DNA of 23,760 nt, from positions 1-23,760 of the forward strand of contig JAFTKI010000061.1 in assembly GCA_017453335.1 (NCBI GenBank). Reading direction: 5' to 3'. The DNA comes from Clostridia bacterium (GTDB taxonomy: Bacteria > Bacillota_A > Clostridia > Oscillospirales > CAG-272). Made by a program: the position numbers and the translations under genes. The notes beneath the pieces were generated by a model, which ran no database searches, was not told the DNA's origin, and saw only the letters and a list, made by a program, of their open reading frames with translations. Below, piece after piece: positions 22,759-23,760 of the stretch. The first letter of the stretch is position 1; each line of letters opens with the position of its first letter.

Positions 22759-23438
22759 TTTTTCGTTTTTTCCTCTTTGGAGATTCGGATCAGGCGGCCT
22801 TCCTCGTTTGCCATGATGCAAAGCAGCTCCTCGGTCTTCATATCCTCCTTCTGTATTTTCCGCAACAGCCAGGCGCGGTCTTTCCCGATCAGCTCCAGTC
22901 CCATGGGACTGACGGCACCGTTGCGCCAGACGATGTGCATCAAGGAATCGCTTTTGGGCGAAAGCCCCAAATCCTTGGCGGTGGGCGGTTGATACACCGC
23001 TTTCGGGAGAACGGTCAGCTTCCCGTTCTTTTCAAGAATGGCGGTTTCCACCTGTGTCAGGTCGGTCAACCCTTGCTGGCGGATCTCACTCATCAATTCG
23101 TCAATGGAGATCCGCAACGCATCCAAAGCGCGAGGACGTATCTTTCCCTTGTGAATGTTGAAGGTGGGCTTTGCCGAGACCAGATTCCGTAAGCGCGGGA
23201 AGTGAACGAGGATCAGAGAAGAACCCATTTCCAGAATCAGAAGAATAACCATGGGAATGATCGCGTAAAGTACGGGCATTTCGTGATTGGTGATCGGGAG
23301 AGACGCGATTTCAGAGAGCAACAGCGTGGTTACCAGATCGGTGACCTCCAATTCGCCGATCTGCCGCTTGCCCATCAGACGCATGGTAACGATCAGCGCA
23401 AAATAAACGATGAGCGTGCGGAAAAGAATGGTTATCAT
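22755..23438 (-). CDS. DUF421 / YetF-like membrane protein
   Basis: The protein has 227 residues from the ATG at 23438. The start is chosen because AGGAGG lies 7 nt upstream and a membrane helix follows at once; the longer frame has no ribosome site. Three membrane segments (about 2-20, 34-50, 57-77) contain the family motif RLMGKRQIGELEVTDLVTTLLLSEIAS. The cytosolic part (about 90-200) has LRISIDELMSEIRQQGLTDLTQVETAILEKNGKLTVLP, the two-part DUF421 domain. YetF-type proteins are common in spore-formers and their function is unclear. It is the first gene of an operon with DUF4363 and divergent from the rRNA promoter region. Confidence 0.88.
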   Translation of the reverse strand: MITILFRTLIVYFALIVTMRLMGKRQIGELEVTDLVTTLLLSEIASLPITNHEMPVLYAIIPMVILLILEMGSSLILVHFPRLRNLVSAKPTFNIHKGKIRPRALDALRISIDELMSEIRQQGLTDLTQVETAILEKNGKLTVLPKAVYQPPTAKDLGLSPKSDSLMHIVWRNGAVSPMGLELIGKDRAWLLRKIQKEDMKTEELLCIMANEEGRLIRISKEEKTKK

Positions 23439-23540
23439 GGCACGCCTCCTGTAGTTTTGATGATAGTGTTGCAAGAAAGCATCGGTTTTATTCCGAAAAG
23501 CTGTCATTGTTTACAAAATTAAAAAAAATCAAAAAAATAC

Positions 23541-23569
23541 TTGACAAATATTTTTGGATATGATATAAT
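23541..23569 (+). promoter_or_regulatory. rrn promoter P1 (probable)
   Basis: TTGACA (23541-23546) and TATAAT (23564-23569) are spaced 17 bp, preceded by A/T-rich sequence that may act as an UP element. Confidence 0.85.
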
Positions 23570-23660
23570 ATGCAAGCTGTCCGCGAGAGCGGGGAGCGAA
23601 ATACCGCGGATTGTGGTGAAAAGAAATTTGAAAAAAGTTTAAAAACTTTTGAAAAAGGTC

Positions 23661-23689
23661 TTGACAAGCCGGAATGAATGTGGTATAAT
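23661..23689 (+). promoter_or_regulatory. rrn promoter P2 (probable)
   Basis: TTGACA (23661-23666) and TATAAT (23684-23689) are spaced 17 bp. It lies 120 bp after P1, as in the tandem promoters of Bacillota rRNA operons. It shares flanking blocks with the tRNA-Trp promoter. Confidence 0.88.
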
Positions 23690-23722
23690 AACAAGGTCGC
23701 CGCGCGAAAGCGAGGGGACGAA

Positions 23723-23742
23723 TGATCCTTGAAAATTGAACA
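23723..23742 (+). promoter_or_regulatory. boxA-like rRNA leader antitermination site
   Basis: TGATCCTTGAAAATTGAACA resembles the boxA region seen before 16S genes in Bacillus and Clostridium. With the tandem promoters this indicates that a 16S rRNA gene begins beyond the window end. The gap 23439-23540 otherwise shows no gene. Confidence 0.65.
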
Positions 23743-23760
23743 ACAAGAGAGAAGTACAAA

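Overview
The window reads as chromosomal DNA of a low-to-mid GC Gram-positive anaerobe, most likely an uncultured gut clostridium (Bacillota, Clostridia). The reasons are AGGAGG-type ribosome sites, consensus TTGACA-N17-TATAAT promoters, SPase II lipoproteins, a YetF/DUF4363 pair, a CsaB-type pyruvyl transferase and a Bacillota-style rRNA leader. No plasmid, phage or transposase gene is visible.

Layout. 1-309 is the end of a dispersed noncoding repeat. 310-3426 holds three minus-strand genes: a GH109-like NAD-dependent glycosidase/oxidoreductase, an unknown protein, and a NERD-domain nuclease-like protein coupled to that unknown. A tRNA-Trp gene (3637-3712) has its own promoter and a very large terminator hairpin. 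3766-8512 is an AT-richer accessory stretch: a frameshifted orphan gene, a small membrane protein between short direct repeats, a FliB-like protein with no flagellin nearby, a DUF4275-like protein, a membrane protein and a lipoprotein.

8812-15665 is the centre of interest. An AraC-type regulator is divergent from a six-gene operon: PIG-L deacetylase, PfkB sugar kinase, class II ketose-bisphosphate aldolase, NagB-like sugar-phosphate isomerase, DegT-type PLP aminotransferase and Gfo/Idh dehydrogenase. The first three genes are tightly packed, a 21-bp-phased direct repeat lies in the divergent region, and a perfect 23-bp stem terminator closes the operon. The set looks like catabolism of an N-acetylated amino sugar or aminocyclitol: deacetylate, remove or move the amine with aminotransferase plus dehydrogenase, isomerise, phosphorylate, cleave. 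The combination does not match a pathway I can name, and the NagB-like enzyme lacks a canonical catalytic aspartate.

15813-16997 is a transglutaminase-fold lipoprotein, followed by a second copy of the dispersed repeat (about 17064-17430). Next come rarA and, upstream of it with a 4-nt ATGA overlap, a glycosyltransferase/CsaB fusion. A divergent CPA2-type cation/proton antiporter has a perfect consensus promoter. It converges on a DUF421/DUF4363 operon. The last 220 bases carry two consensus promoters in tandem and a boxA-like leader, so an rRNA operon probably starts just past the window end.
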